Part shown: positions 1 to 11,879 of the stretch, in pieces
How positions within the stretch are numbered: position 1 is the first letter of the stretch
Layout: each line of letters begins with the position of its first letter
Origin: Enoplolaimus lenunculus
Lineage: Eukaryota; Nematoda; Enoplea; Enoplida; Thoracostomopsidae
Direction: 5' to 3'
Length of the DNA: 64,000 nucleotides
Assembly (NCBI GenBank): GCA_030248215.1
Contig: JASANG010000534.1
Location: forward strand, 62,001 to 126,000
Made by a program: the position numbers and the translations under genes
Notes under the pieces: model-generated
Databases searched by the model: none
Told to the model about the DNA's origin: nothing
Seen by the model: only the letters and a program-made list of their open reading frames with translations

Positions 1-1063
1 TGAAACATTCTTTGGAATGATGAAAATTTGAGTAAAATTTTTTGAAACTGAATAGATTCGCTAACATAATAATCATTGGGCGCCTTTTCCGGTATCGTCA
101 AACCAGGTCGCGTTTGCCCGAAAATGGTTGGAATGTCGGCAAACTAATTTTTCATCGTCCAATCATTTTCGGGCAAACGCCCGTCTGGCGTAGGGATAAA
201 AGACCCGAAACTTGTTTATCAGGGAGTCTTTGTGGGACTCTAATGACCATTTTTTTCTCAACACCCAGGACTGGGTTGATTTTAGTAGTAATTCTGTTAC
301 TAAATATATCTCTTTAGTTAAGAAAAACTCGTTTTTGCATATATATAGGTTTATATATATATATGTTTATATATAAATAACGCTTATGGTCTGTGTCCAT
401 ATACCCATCCGTTGTTACTTACGCCTTTATATTTTAGTTTTTCACTGAAATCATGAACCCCTTTTTCAAGTTGAAACAATATTCGTCAGGAAGTGTAAGC
501 CCCCTTCATCACAACGACCCTAAAACGGTGTGGAAAACACGCCGACTAATTATGCAGCAGAAAGGACCACTTGAAATTTCAATTTCCTAACCGGTCAAGT
601 GAACTCTCAACCAGAGCGACTCGGGCCGGCGATTAAAGACACACAAGAGTATTAATTACCCGACTGGATTCAAAGATATGAGTTTGCAATTACTTACATA
701 ATACAGATTGAGAAATTGTTGCACATTCGGTTCAAAATGAAACAACAAAAAAAATTATACAATTTTAGCTGGAAAATTTGTGAAATTTAGTTGAAAAAAG
801 TAAATAAGGAATTCAATGTGGAAAAATTTGCAAAAAGTTTTAAAATTTTAGTTGAAACATCGAAAAATTACTCAAATTCAGTTGGAAAAAGTGTAAAATT
901 TGGAAACACTTTTTGTTTTGAAATTGAAAAATTTAATACTTGTGTATTTATACGATGATTTACTCTATTGACTTAAGCTTAGCACAACGTTTATTTGAGC
1001 CGAAACCTTACTCTTAAACGATGGCAACTAGTTTAGAAGACTCCAATAAATTTAACCCTGTGT
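1..1063. other. AT-rich stretch without a recognised gene
   Basis: No coding exon with splice signals was recognised here. The only structure seen is a hairpin-forming inverted repeat at 111-179 and a short TA-rich tract near 340-375. The small open frames look like chance. Confidence 0.5.
111..179. repeat. Inverted repeat (22-bp arms)
   Basis: The left arm CGTTTGCCCGAAAATGGTTGG (minus its last base) at 111-130 pairs with TCCAATCATTTTCGGGCAAA at 158-177 and continues to 179. The loop is about 25 nt and there is one mismatch near the inner end. It is probably the two ends of an internally deleted inverted-repeat transposon; the family is not recognised. Confidence 0.6.
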
Positions 1064-1150
1064 CAGGGTACAACCGCAAGTCTGTCTACGGCTTCGACAA
1101 GTTTCGTTTTACCTCCGGCTCCGGTATTTATCACCTCCGGTTGCACCCTG
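1064..1150. mobile_element. Short hAT-like remnant with CAGGGTRCAACC ends
   Basis: It starts CAGGGTACAACCG and ends CGGTTGCACCCTG, which are inverted copies. The flanking 8-mers CCCTGTGT and CCACGTGT match at 6 of 8 positions, as expected for an old hAT target duplication. The core CTCCGGCTCCGGT is shared with the element at 38523-38857. Confidence 0.55.
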
Positions 1151-1352
1151 CCACGTGTATATTATAAATTTTTCCGTGGTTAACTTTATACCCAACTACA
1201 TTATTCATCACCATGTAGAATAATTTTAAGTATTAAAGTTTCACCCCAAAATAAAAACTACAGTTTTCTTCTCTCTAAGGGTATAAAGTAACATTCGCCG
1301 GCATAATTAAACTTTCCCTCGCGCCTAAGGGTAAAATATTAAGTCGTCTTTC

Positions 1353-1691
1353 GGCCCATGTAAAGATCAGGGTCGGAACGTTTTTCTGTGAGACTAGAAT
1401 AGAGTAAGCTTATGGTTTAGACTAGTTATTTTGTCTGGCTTAGGCTTAGGTTTAGGCTTAGGAATATGCTCGTTCTTTACGCTTAGGTTTAGGCTTAGGA
1501 ATATGCTCGTTCTTTACGCTTAGGTTTAGGCTTAGGAATATGCTCGTTCTTTACGCTTAGGTTTAGGCTTAGGAATATGCTCGTTCTTTACGCTTAGGTT
1601 TAGGCTTACGAATATGCTCGTTCTTTACGCTTAGGTTTAAGCTTAGGAATATGCTTATAATACTGTTCCGCCCCTGTTCTTTACATTGGCC
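1353..1691. mobile_element. Family A hAT-like MITE with TTAGGC-type array
   Basis: The left end is GGCCCATGTAAAGATCAGGG and the right end is its inverted counterpart CTTTACATTGGCC. The flanks CGTCTTTC (1345-1352) and AGTCTTTC (1692-1699) are a 7/8 target duplication. The interior holds about 5.5 copies of a 37-bp unit built from TTAGGTTTAGGCTTAGG plus AATATGCTCGTTC, running from 1447 to about 1655. Confidence 0.85.
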
Positions 1692-2189
1692 AGTCTTTCT
1701 TACCCTGGTCATTTTTAGTGCTCAAAGGGTCATGGTTAGCAACGGGAACAGTGTGAAATTTTTTGTACGCGAATACGATCATACAACATTTAATAACCAC
1801 CTCTACTTTGTAGGTCCGTCAACTGATACCTGCGATGGGTACGCTGATTTTTGGGATCTGCTATGAAATACCCAAGAAGCCATGCAGAGTGGTACTAAAG
1901 TTCTCGGAAGTTTATTTGACGGACGAACTTGACTTGATACGATTTCAAATGTCGTGGCAACTCAGGTTTATAGGACTTAGTTTAAGGCTCTCAAATTTGC
2001 TTACCTGACCCACGTTTATCTGTGGGTCGCGAATCAAAGTCAAAAAATTCAGATCCCACAATGCCGTTGATCGACCCAGTTAATTTTTACGCTGCTCATA
2101 ATTTCATAAACAAAATATGGAATTAATGTAACTCCGTCCTTGGCATCGCTAAATCGCTGGATAATTTTTATGTTGGGGTCATATATATA

Positions 2190-2377
2190 CAGTGCCGGAA
2201 GCAAGCAAGGGTGGGGGATCCCCGCAAATTCCAGGGTGGGGGACCCCAAACTCGCGATCGAGAAGCCAGCCGCATTTTAAAACTTAAGCGGTTTTTTGTT
2301 TCAACCGGTTAGGGTGGGCACCCCTTCATGGCTGGGCCCCCAAATGGGAACTATGGGGGGCGGCTGTTCCGGCCCTG
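2190..2377. mobile_element. hAT-like MITE with CAGKGCCGGA ends
   Basis: It begins CAGTGCCGGAAGC and ends TTCCGGCCCTG, inverted copies of each other. It sits in a TATATA tract, so the target duplication cannot be read clearly. It is GC-richer than its surroundings and contains runs of G and C (GGTGGGGGATCCCC). Confidence 0.6.
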
Positions 2378-2926
2378 TATATATGTATATACGTATGTAT
2401 GTATGTATATATTCAAAGCAACTGCTATACAATGATCTATTGATCAGCAGCGCAGACTTTAAAGCTTATCGACACTTTAGAGACGTCCAGTCAAAATACC
2501 ATAAACCATGGATCAATCTGTGGTAAATCGCATAAATTCGCTAATTTTAAATACCCAAATATTATCATTAAGCTTACATAGCTACACTTTTCGCGCGCAA
2601 ATTTTGCTGACATAGTAAAAACGATTGATTATGCTTATTACGCACGCCGGTTTGTCTAAGACTGTATTTGATGTGATAAGCCACGAATAGCCTTATGATA
2701 AAGCCTTTGGATCATAAATATTGGTAGAAAATCCATCATGAAGTATAAATGGTTTGGGCCGTTTTGGTTCAGGTCAATGTCGCAGAAGGAGGGTATTAAC
2801 CAGTTATTTTATCATTTCGATGGAACATTACTCGAAGAATAAGCTTACGAGCGTAGCGAGCCAGGAAAAAAATGGTTTGACCCACATTGAGGTTGTCGGA
2901 TAATTTTGAAGATGGTAAGAAATCCC

Positions 2927-3073
2927 GGCCAATGTAAAGAACAGGGGCGGAACAGTATTATGAGCATATTCCTAAGCCTAAGTCAAGCAAAAAAATGTGT
3001 CTAAAGCTTAAGCTTACTCTATTGCAGTTCCACAGAAAATCGTTCCACCCGCCCCTGATCCTTTACATTGGCC
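2927..3073. mobile_element. Family A hAT-like MITE, 147 bp
   Basis: It starts GGCCAATGTAAAGAACAGGG and ends CCTTTACATTGGCC. The flanks GAAATCCC (2919-2926) and GAAATCGC (3074-3081) are a 7/8 target duplication. This compact copy has only a few CCTAAG hexamers. Confidence 0.85.
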
Positions 3074-3210
3074 GAAATCGCAATAGTCTTTCAAACCTTT
3101 ATCAATTTTGACGCGTATACCTGTTCTACTTTATTAAATTGTTTGAGTGACTTTGGAAATCTCAGTAACCAAAGGCTAAGCCCCCGTTCGGAATGCTACT
3201 TCCAAGCTAA

Positions 3211-3429
3211 GCTCATATTTTCAAATGTGTGCAGCACCTATCACCAGTTGGTGATAAGTCGTGTAGCTTTGGCACCATCGCATGGTGAGATTCGAAATTT
3301 TGCACATAGTTTGCGTTTGATTCGCCCTACTTCTGTAGCAATTTTGCGATCTGCAATTGTAGATGTTCGACAGTTTGAAAACCTATCGCTAACTGATAAT
3401 AGCTGCTATACGCATTTGAGAATATGGGC
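3211..3429. mobile_element. Family P long-inverted-repeat element
   Basis: It has the family-P layout: GCTCATATTTTCAAATGTG, AGCACCTATC, a small hairpin CACCAGTTGGTG, an AT-rich middle, then an inverted return ending CGCATTTGAGAATATGGGC. No protein is encoded; the open frame across it is incidental. No clear target duplication is seen. Confidence 0.7.
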
Positions 3430-4131
3430 CCTACGCTGCCTAACATGGCAGAGTATGCAAACTCTCGCATAATATTTAATTACAGTTTTCAAGTGTAAAA
3501 TAATTACAATTTCCACCTGGAAATTTGTTTTACATACGATGCTCTCTGTCACACCTTTGCCGTCACATATTGACCCTGTCTCTCGCGGTATAACCGCAGT
3601 AGGGGGTCTTCCAGCTTTCAAATTTCGCTCAATTGCAATAATTTGAATACAATTTTCGAGGGTGGCGCGGCAGTAATTGTCGGATCTCCTACAGGGAAGG
3701 CGGTTGGTTTTGAAAATCCTTCAAATTCATTCATATATTGATATTTGTATATTTCGATAGATATCAAGTATTGTGTATTACGACATATATATATATTTAT
3801 ATATGTATATATATTTATATATATAATATCAGGGTTCCAAATGAAACTAAATCTTGCATGAACAGGAACTGGAATTGAATTTCTTTGCAGGAACCGGAAC
3901 AGGAACCGGAACTTGAAATATGGCTAATAAGCGACTTAACTTTAAGTTTAGCTTCTAGCCTGTTCCTTAGTGTTCAACATACTGCGCACAACGGCCTGAC
4001 TTGCGATTAGCAAAGTGAGCTTATGCAGCAAGCTGTTATGTTACATAAATTACTAGCAATTTCAAGTTCTTTTACACTTCCAGCCACATTTAAAACTGCC
4101 GCTTAGATTTAGGCTTTTCCTACGGTTAAAG

Positions 4132-4544
4132 CAGGGTGCAAAGCGGAACTGGATTATACCGGAATCAGAATCGGAACTACAAATTTTGTGACTATACGGA
4201 TAATTTGTATTTACAAGTATACTATTGATTTAGGGTGTTTGTTGGCCGGCTACAATTCCCCAAAAACGTCGTACAAGAAAATTGGCAATCATTTTTTGGC
4301 TTTGTAAAACTAAACTACAATCAATTATTGATAAGTTAACTCATCGAAAACAGTTTAACAGATAAATGATACAGAATTTTTATACAACAAATCACAACAA
4401 GTAGACCTAACATTAAAATGTGGAAATTCCGAGACCGATTGCACGTGGAAATTCCGATTCCGATTGATTGTGCAATTGGAATCGGAATCGGAACTCGTTT
4501 TGAATCGGAATTCTAATCGCAATCGGAATACCGATTGCACCCTG
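4132..4544. mobile_element. hAT-family MITE with perfect 8-bp duplication
   Basis: It is bounded by CAGGGTGCAA and TTGCACCCTG. The flanking 8-mers are both GGTTAAAG (4124-4131 and 4545-4552), a perfect hAT-type target duplication. Inside are repeated CGGAATCGGAAC-type motifs near both ends, which may be transposase-binding repeats, and no coding sequence. A partial inverted copy lies at about 18366-18652. Confidence 0.88.
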
Positions 4545-4898
4545 GGTTAAAGGCTTATACATAGACTTAGGCTTAAGCTTAGGCTCAGTAAAGCATTTAT
4601 CGAAGCGTAACCTTAAGTCTGTTGCTACAGATTTCACAACACTCAATTGCTTTGTGCATTTCCTCTGGATGAAGCTTAACCTTAAGCTTTAGGATGCTTA
4701 TAGTCGGATAATTCTTCCTGCCTATTTAGTGGTCCTAAGGTGCTGGCTCTTGTACCAACCAACCGACCACATTAATAAGGTTCCGGCTTAAATTTAGGCA
4801 ACCCTTTTCAAAGCCTAAGCACAAACGAGAAGGAAGTGTACAAGAACTAAAGTAGCCTAAACTATCAGAAGTATACGCTATTTATCATTTTTGCTCTA

Positions 4899-5119
4899 GG
4901 CTCGTATTCTCAAATGCGAATAGCAACTATCTTCAGTTAGCGATACGTTTTCAAACAGACGAACTTCCGCAATTGCAGATTTAAAAATTGGCACAAAAAC
5001 AGAACAAATCAAATTCGAAAAATGTGCTGAATTTTGAATCATATCGTGCGCTGGTTCGAAAGTTACAAGACCAATGAACAACTGGTGATAGGTGCTACAC
5101 ACATTTAAGAATATGGGCC
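4899..5119. mobile_element. Family P long-inverted-repeat element
   Basis: Starts GGCTCGTATTCTCAAATGCG and ends CATTTAAGAATATGGGCCC. It has the usual family-P internal motifs (GCGATACG, CCAATGAACAACTGGTG). It is non-coding. Confidence 0.7.
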
Positions 5120-5477
5120 CTAGTCTCAACCTTTCACTGTGGGCTGTAGTGCACAATGGTGCCATTGCAGCTTCTACCATAATCAGCGTTACTTAAGAAA
5201 AAATTGTAGTAAATATGAGGTTTCTTGTATACTTTACACCAAATACCGGTTAGGCTTATAATTAATCGTTGTCCTAAACCTAAGCCTAAATGTGGGAAAA
5301 ATAGTACAAGACGCCAAATCAGCTACGACTTTAGGAAATCCAAATTTTGGTTCATTGAACTCCTACGCTCGTCAGAGTACCATAGCTCCATGAAATCGGT
5401 AAGCGTTCGAACTTTTCAATAGCGAATCCAAAACTGCTACAAATCTTAACGCAACTCAGTGCGGAAATTCTGATGGA

Positions 5478-5745
5478 TATTCCTTTTGGCTTCAGTGTCC
5501 TGGATACTGAAGCCCAAAAAGCTTCAGTGTCAAGGATACTGAAGCCCAAAAGCGTCAGTGTCCTGGATACTGAAGCCCAAAAAGCTTCTGTGTCTAGGAT
5601 ACTGAAGCCCAAAAAGCTTCTGTGTCTAGGATACTTAAGCCCAAAAAGCTTCAGTGTCCTGGATACTGAAGCCCAAAAGCGTCAGTGTTCAGGATAATGA
5701 AGCCCAAAAAGCTTCTGTGTCTAGGATACTGAAGGATTTTTTAGC
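5478..5745. repeat. 32-33-bp minisatellite
   Basis: About eight tandem copies of a unit containing AGCTTCWGTGTC, GGATACTGAAG and CCCAAAA. Unit length alternates between 32 and 33 bp, so short frames are open on both strands. Units differ by a few bases. Confidence 0.85.
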
Positions 5746-7743
5746 TTCTGCGTCCATGACACTACTCCCTCAAAAATCACCTGGGGTACGCATGTTATTG
5801 TGGAAGTTGCATAACGGAATTTCAGCAAGATTCTTGATCGATTATGGACGATCCAGTGTTGCGAAGATGCGTTAGTGGCACGTTCGCCTCACTGTGAACA
5901 GTTACACAAAATCTCTTAAATATTTAACACAGAAGCGCGTTATTCAGTGTGTTAATTTACGATTATTGCCATTGTATAAACATCAGCTTCCGATGAACAT
6001 ATGGATAATGTGTTAAAATCTAAAGAAATATGTTGTTGAAAGTCTTAAATTTAAAAGATGTTTATCTTTAAATATCACGGTCAGAGCATGAAGGTGATCA
6101 AATATATATATATGTGTGTATATATAAGAATTACTAAAACATAAATTCCGATTCTGATACCAATTCCGACAAAACGAAATTAATTATCAATTTCTGGCAA
6201 TATAGAAATACCGGAAATTCTGCTATTTTCGTGCTCAAAATGTAGTTGCAAATCATGTATATATCTTGCAATTTTTTCATTACAGATATGCTACAATTGT
6301 TCGATATGAAGTAGAAATTACAAAATTCATCTAAAATATTACCAATTTCAGTGCATCCGCTGTTTTTTAGTTTAAAATTCCCGGTGAATATTTGCATGTT
6401 TCATAAATATAAGGGTCTCGTTTACCATTTTGAGACCGACCTCAGCGAACATAAACAGGTTTCATAAAATAACCAGATATAGGATTGCCAGAATTACATT
6501 TCTCGAACCTATAAATTTAGTCAAAAAGCTTTTGAGCGAGCGAAAATATCGAGCGAAAAAATTATTTATTAACCTCAGCCAAGTTATTCTACACCCCCAC
6601 ATCATGTGAAATAGCCTTTTTCGCGTCTGTCCAGAAGAATTTTGAGAGAATATATCCCCCGATCTCCGCTTTGCCGTTACCCCTGCCGATAAACAGCCAT
6701 TTCCTGTTATACGAACCCTTGTACACTTTCGCGGCCTAAGCTTAGACCCAGACTACAACTTTTTATACGTACCTTTAGGCATCGGTCTGTCAAAGCCTAA
6801 ACCTAAACCTTTGTACGAGCGTTTGCCTAAGCCCTAAAATAAAACGCGGGTGTAAGAATACAAGCGTTGAGTGACCACCCCCAATCTTCCGTGTGGCGAT
6901 GATAATTTCAAATTTCTCAACATTTACTCAAAATACAAAACGTTGAATATTAATATATTTACTTAAAATAATGAGATACAATAAAAATGTGTTGCGTAAA
7001 AATATAATTTAACTTATTTATATAACAAAAATTTGTGTATTTTCTCACATCAACCAGTACTAAGTTTCGATGTCATCTACAGGATCGTGCTTAGCGCCCA
7101 AACCCACCCCCCCCAAGGCAAAACTGTTTATCTCCATTGATTTGCACGAAATTTGCTTTGGGGGTGGCGTTCATCTCTTGGCATAGTCCTGCTTTCCTTA
7201 TATGTAAATTTTTGGATTCTTATCGCTTCAGAAATTTTCGACGGGGGCTGGCTGACAAAAGTTATGTGAACACAATTTTTACCGTACACAAAATATGAAC
7301 CAATTTTGCTGAGTGGAACAATTGTAAGGCAGAAAGCTTACAATTTTATCACAAAAACACGAAAAAATCACCGCTAAACAAGGCGTAATTTTTAGGCTGA
7401 TAACAAAAAATCAAATTATGGATTTTGGCGACCCTCCCGTAATAAATTCATTGAAGCTGAATTTTAAATCGCTCAGCTATCAGCTTAAATATCGGAAACG
7501 CGATGCAAACACAAAACTAAATACGGTCATTATACAGCCAAAATCAAATAATACAAGTAGTTTGCAGAAAAGCCGAGCGTAGAGATTTTGCTAATGGCGT
7601 AACATTTAGGAAAAATTCGCAATGAAATAGAAATTTTTCAATTGAAAACTACTCATTTTTTGCTTTGATTTCAGCCGATCCTATTGTACGTAAGCAATGA
7701 TTCCTAAACAACAACTTACGCAAAAAATTATGTATATAAGCTG

Positions 7744-7745
<2 letters not shown>
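5746..7745. other. AT-rich intergenic stretch, no gene seen
   Basis: No exon, RNA gene or complete transposon was recognised. Scattered CCTAAG-type hexamers near 6730-6840 (AAGCTTAGACC, GCCTAAACCTAAACC) suggest a decayed family A or B MITE. A GC-rich patch with C runs lies at 7095-7165. Confidence 0.4.

Positions 7746-7747
<2 letters not shown>

Positions 7748-7794
<47 letters not shown>
7748..7794. repeat. (TA)n microsatellite
   Basis: An uninterrupted TA dinucleotide run of about 46 bp. Confidence 0.95.
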
Positions 7795-7798
<4 letters not shown>

Positions 7799-9206
7799 AT
7801 TACATATATTATTGCTCATATAAAAAATAAACAAAGCGTTGAAAACACAATCGAAAGAAAATAAAGCTGGAACGCTCACCATACGTAATTTGGGTATTAT
7901 TCCAATTAATCTTGATGCTTATAATTATCTTAAAATCAAGAACAACAATAAATTATGCTATTAGTTAGCTCAGCGTCCTAACTATGGCTAAAATATCACA
8001 GAAGGGCAGGATCATGTAAGTCTATCATGCGACTTTACAAGCGGGGTTGAAATTTTTCTTGGATGAGCAGATTCCGTTTACACAGACGTTCTGGTTCCGG
8101 GTTTAATTTAATGTTGGAAATGCTAAAATCAGCTTGGCAAGCGTTTGATACCGAGTTTAACAGGATGTCGATAAAAAAATGTGCCAACCGGAACGGAATC
8201 GGAACATTAATTTTATACCGGAAACGGAACCAAAATGTCTTTGTAGTTCGAACGGAATCCAAATGACATCTCTCACCCCTGACGATTTGTTAAAGCCTTG
8301 AACTGTCGAAACTAAACTCACACCATTTTTTAATAAATAAAATTAAGAAATGGTACCTTCATTGGTATGGGAATTATACTTTAATGTCGGCAGTTACATA
8401 GCTAATATCTTATTTATTATAAAGTGTAAATTTTCAAGGTTAACAATATATATTATATATTTATATATAATATATATTTAAAAAATTTAAATTTAAAAAA
8501 TTAAAATTTAAATTACTAATTACATTTGAAAACAAAATAGTGCTCATGTTTGTGAATTTTTGACAAAATTGAGTTCCACAGCGAGTAGAGTCGAGCAGCG
8601 TCTACAGACAAATGATGAAACCTGTTGTGAAGCTAGAAAGGCAGGGGCCAGCGGCATGGTTGGTGTCTTGGGGATGGGGCAGCTGGCACACAATTTTTCG
8701 TTTACTTTAACAAATTTATTTGTGTGAATATCTGAACGCTAAATGAGACAGAAACTATTTATTATTGTATTCGTCGTACCTCTCATGAGGGGATCCAAAG
8801 TGAGAGCTGGGGGAGGGAGTGTCCGCACCCATAATCGAAAAATTGTATTTGTGGTCAAGTGGTAAGGTTTCGACTCTGCAATTTTTCCCTCTCAGAAAAT
8901 CGGCACATATGTAGCATATCTATACAGTAAAAATTGCGTTTCATAACTTTAATCAGCCTGCCTTCCGTCACAAATTGGTGGATCCGCCGCTGAATGTGGA
9001 TTGTGATGGTCTCGTAGGCTGAAGGTCGTCCAAGGACCCAGCTCCGAAGCAAAATTGTTTTTGCAAAGTGTTAGCACCACTTGTACAATGATATAAAATT
9101 CGTCGTATCTCGATGACTATATTTTGATTCTTATCCAAAATGGTAAACTTGATACGGGTCATAGAACATGGTACCACCCACAGGAAAAGAATTCTAAACA
9201 ACTTAC

Positions 9207-9423
9207 GAACACAAGCATTCGGATCGTCGGGGGTCGCTCGACCCCACGGTCGATCATAATAAAACGTTTTGCACTTTTCGCAATCACGGCCTGCAGTGTT
9301 GTGTTTGCAATCACAAATAATTTGTCCATATTTGTCGTAGATGCAACGCGACGCGTGCCCATTGCATTTGCATCGACCTCCGACTGCAAAATCTGCCATC
9401 GAATAAAAGTATCGTTCACGGAT
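9207..9423 (-). CDS. NTN1: Netrin exon 3: first laminin-EGF module
   Basis: The acceptor is GTTTTTAG|ATCCGT and the donor GTGTTC|GTAAGT. The 217-nt exon is in phase with exon 2. It encodes [16 protein letters not shown] followed by a complete laminin-EGF module with eight cysteines (CKC, C, CDC, C..C, ending NACV). The acceptor's pyrimidine tract is the complement of an AAC/AAAAC-rich simple repeat at 9424-9520. Confidence 0.93.
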
Positions 9424-11834
9424 CTAAAAACAAAAAAAAACAACAAAAATAATAACAAAAACAACAACATAATAATAAAAAAACAGCAACATAATAAAAA
9501 ACAGCAACATAAAAAAACTTCGAAAACATTGTAATATAAAATTTGTCTTGTCAGAAACATTGTTCCCATGGATCAAGCTGGAGCCAATCATATTTGGGAG
9601 CGGCCTTCGGAGCTTAAACCCCCGCTCCAATGGTGTGCCCCAGCTGTTGCCGTCGGATCAACTTCGGTGACATTTTATGCCGTCTAGCGGTAAAAGCATA
9701 TTTTCGCTGTTCGGGTTTAAAACGTTTGCTTGCAGCGCCGTGCCGAAATGAGCACCATATTCCGGTTAGAGAACCACATTTGTTTAGAAATTTCAACCCC
9801 AGAACGTCGGACCATGTATTGAACAGGGCCGGATCGTTCTCCGTAGCGGCTATAATAGAGTCAGCTGAAGCTTTAGACGAATTTTTTGCTTAGGTTTACG
9901 ATTAGGTTAGCAATACGCTCATCGTTACGGTTAGGCTTAGGGTTAGGATTACGCTCATTCTTACGTTTATGCTTAGTCTTAGGGATATGCTTATACTACT
10001 GTTCCGGCCCTGTTCTATATATGGGCCAGAACGTCTAACGAATGTTTAGACAACCTTATGAATCAAGACCAACTTTAGTTCATGTCAATTCAACGAATCT
10101 ATGTAGTATTTTGAACTAAATTAAGTATAAGATTATCCTATATGGTTATCGCGGTCTCAGTTGCCAAAACGGAAGCCTGAGTTGACTGTAAGAGCTTTAG
10201 CCGGTCACACGGGCCCGTAGCCAAGGGGGGCGGGGACAAGAGGGGCTCAGCTCCCCCTGGGAAAATTTTGGCCTCCCTAGAAAGTTTTCAACCTTCATTG
10301 CAAGTCATTAAAAATCCTTGAATGCCCCTCCTGAAAATTTTTTAGCCCCCATAGTAAGGTGAGCTGGCCTGCGATCAAATGGATCCTTTTGTGGACCGTA
10401 CGTCGGCCTGATGGCCGAAATAGGGATCATCGAGAATCGTGAGAATGAATGTTGCTGTGATTTTAGCAGAATAATCTACGGCGTAGACTTATATGAACAA
10501 ACAAGCTTAAAGCTAAACGGGGTGCATTGAAATTTAATACTAAAATTGCGTTTAGCTTCTCGTTAGCTTCACTCGCGAAGTTTTATATAATTATTGATAA
10601 TCTGGCTAATCGGCGCATAGTTGTACTTAATTTGCATAAAAAATCAGACAGGACTTTTAAGGAAAAGTTAGCGTGAGAAAATAACTCGGGAATGACAAAA
10701 ATGACTCTGTCGACGTCAGATTCCGCCCCAGGAAAAGCGTGGATCGGCAACTGTCCGCGGGAGTTTATTAATTAATCAGACTGAGTTATAATAACTCAAA
10801 ATGACAAGTTCTGATAGTCCTAACTCAGACTGAGTGATTCAATTTATTGTGAATTAAAATCAACTCACTGGAATTTACAGTGATCGTGTGTCTGTTTCTC
10901 ACCTGATCGGACACATTTCCGTCCGAACTGATTCCGTAGAGATCGTTTTGATCGATCGAGAGTCGATTGAAAACCACACGAATATCGGTTGCAGTCACCC
11001 AGTCTTGAAGCACCGGTGATCGTTCAAAATCAAACGCCGAGGGTCGGCCTGCAACAATTGGATTACAAAAGCGATCATATGCCCAAAAATGGGAGGGGGT
11101 ACACGAGTCCCTCATACCCGTGCTCGCTCGGCTGTACAACAAATCGCGAACCAAGCCATCGACTTGATGCTTATGGTATGATTTTCAAACAGTTATGGTA
11201 TCACGACAACTCGTCGCCCGACAACTTGTAATCCGAAATTTCATAGGCGTGATAATTCGACACCCATCGCTACAGTGTAAATTCTAATGAGTTGATTACT
11301 CCAACACAGTGAGAGAATTAGTTATTTCTGGCTATTTCTGAGTTAATAACAGTATAAACTCACTCTGAGCTGATTCAATTCCGGATGAGTTGATTAATTA
11401 ACTCAGAATGTGTTCAAACAATTCAGAATACTGAGTTCTGAAAGACTTAATTCAGAGCTTACACATCTGAGTGGATTCAACTCATTCTGAGTTAAAATCA
11501 ACTCACTGAAAGACTTAATTCAGAGCTTACACATCTGAGTGGATTCAACTCATTCTGAGTTAAAATCAACTCACTGGAATTTACAGTGTATGTTTAGGTT
11601 TAGGCTTTGAACTATGCTTAGGATTATGCTTAGATTTATTTATATAGCGTTTATTACGCTGATGGTCGATTAGTTGTCAGGCGACGAATTGCCGTAGATT
11701 CATTGAACGCCTACCACCAGGTAGCAATAAAACCAAAAACTGTCTTAACGACTATACTACTGCTACACGTCAATAATCAATCAGAACGAAATAAATAGAA
11801 TTGAAAATTTTTTAATCTAAGTAACCTAAATTAG

Positions 11835-11879
<45 letters not shown>
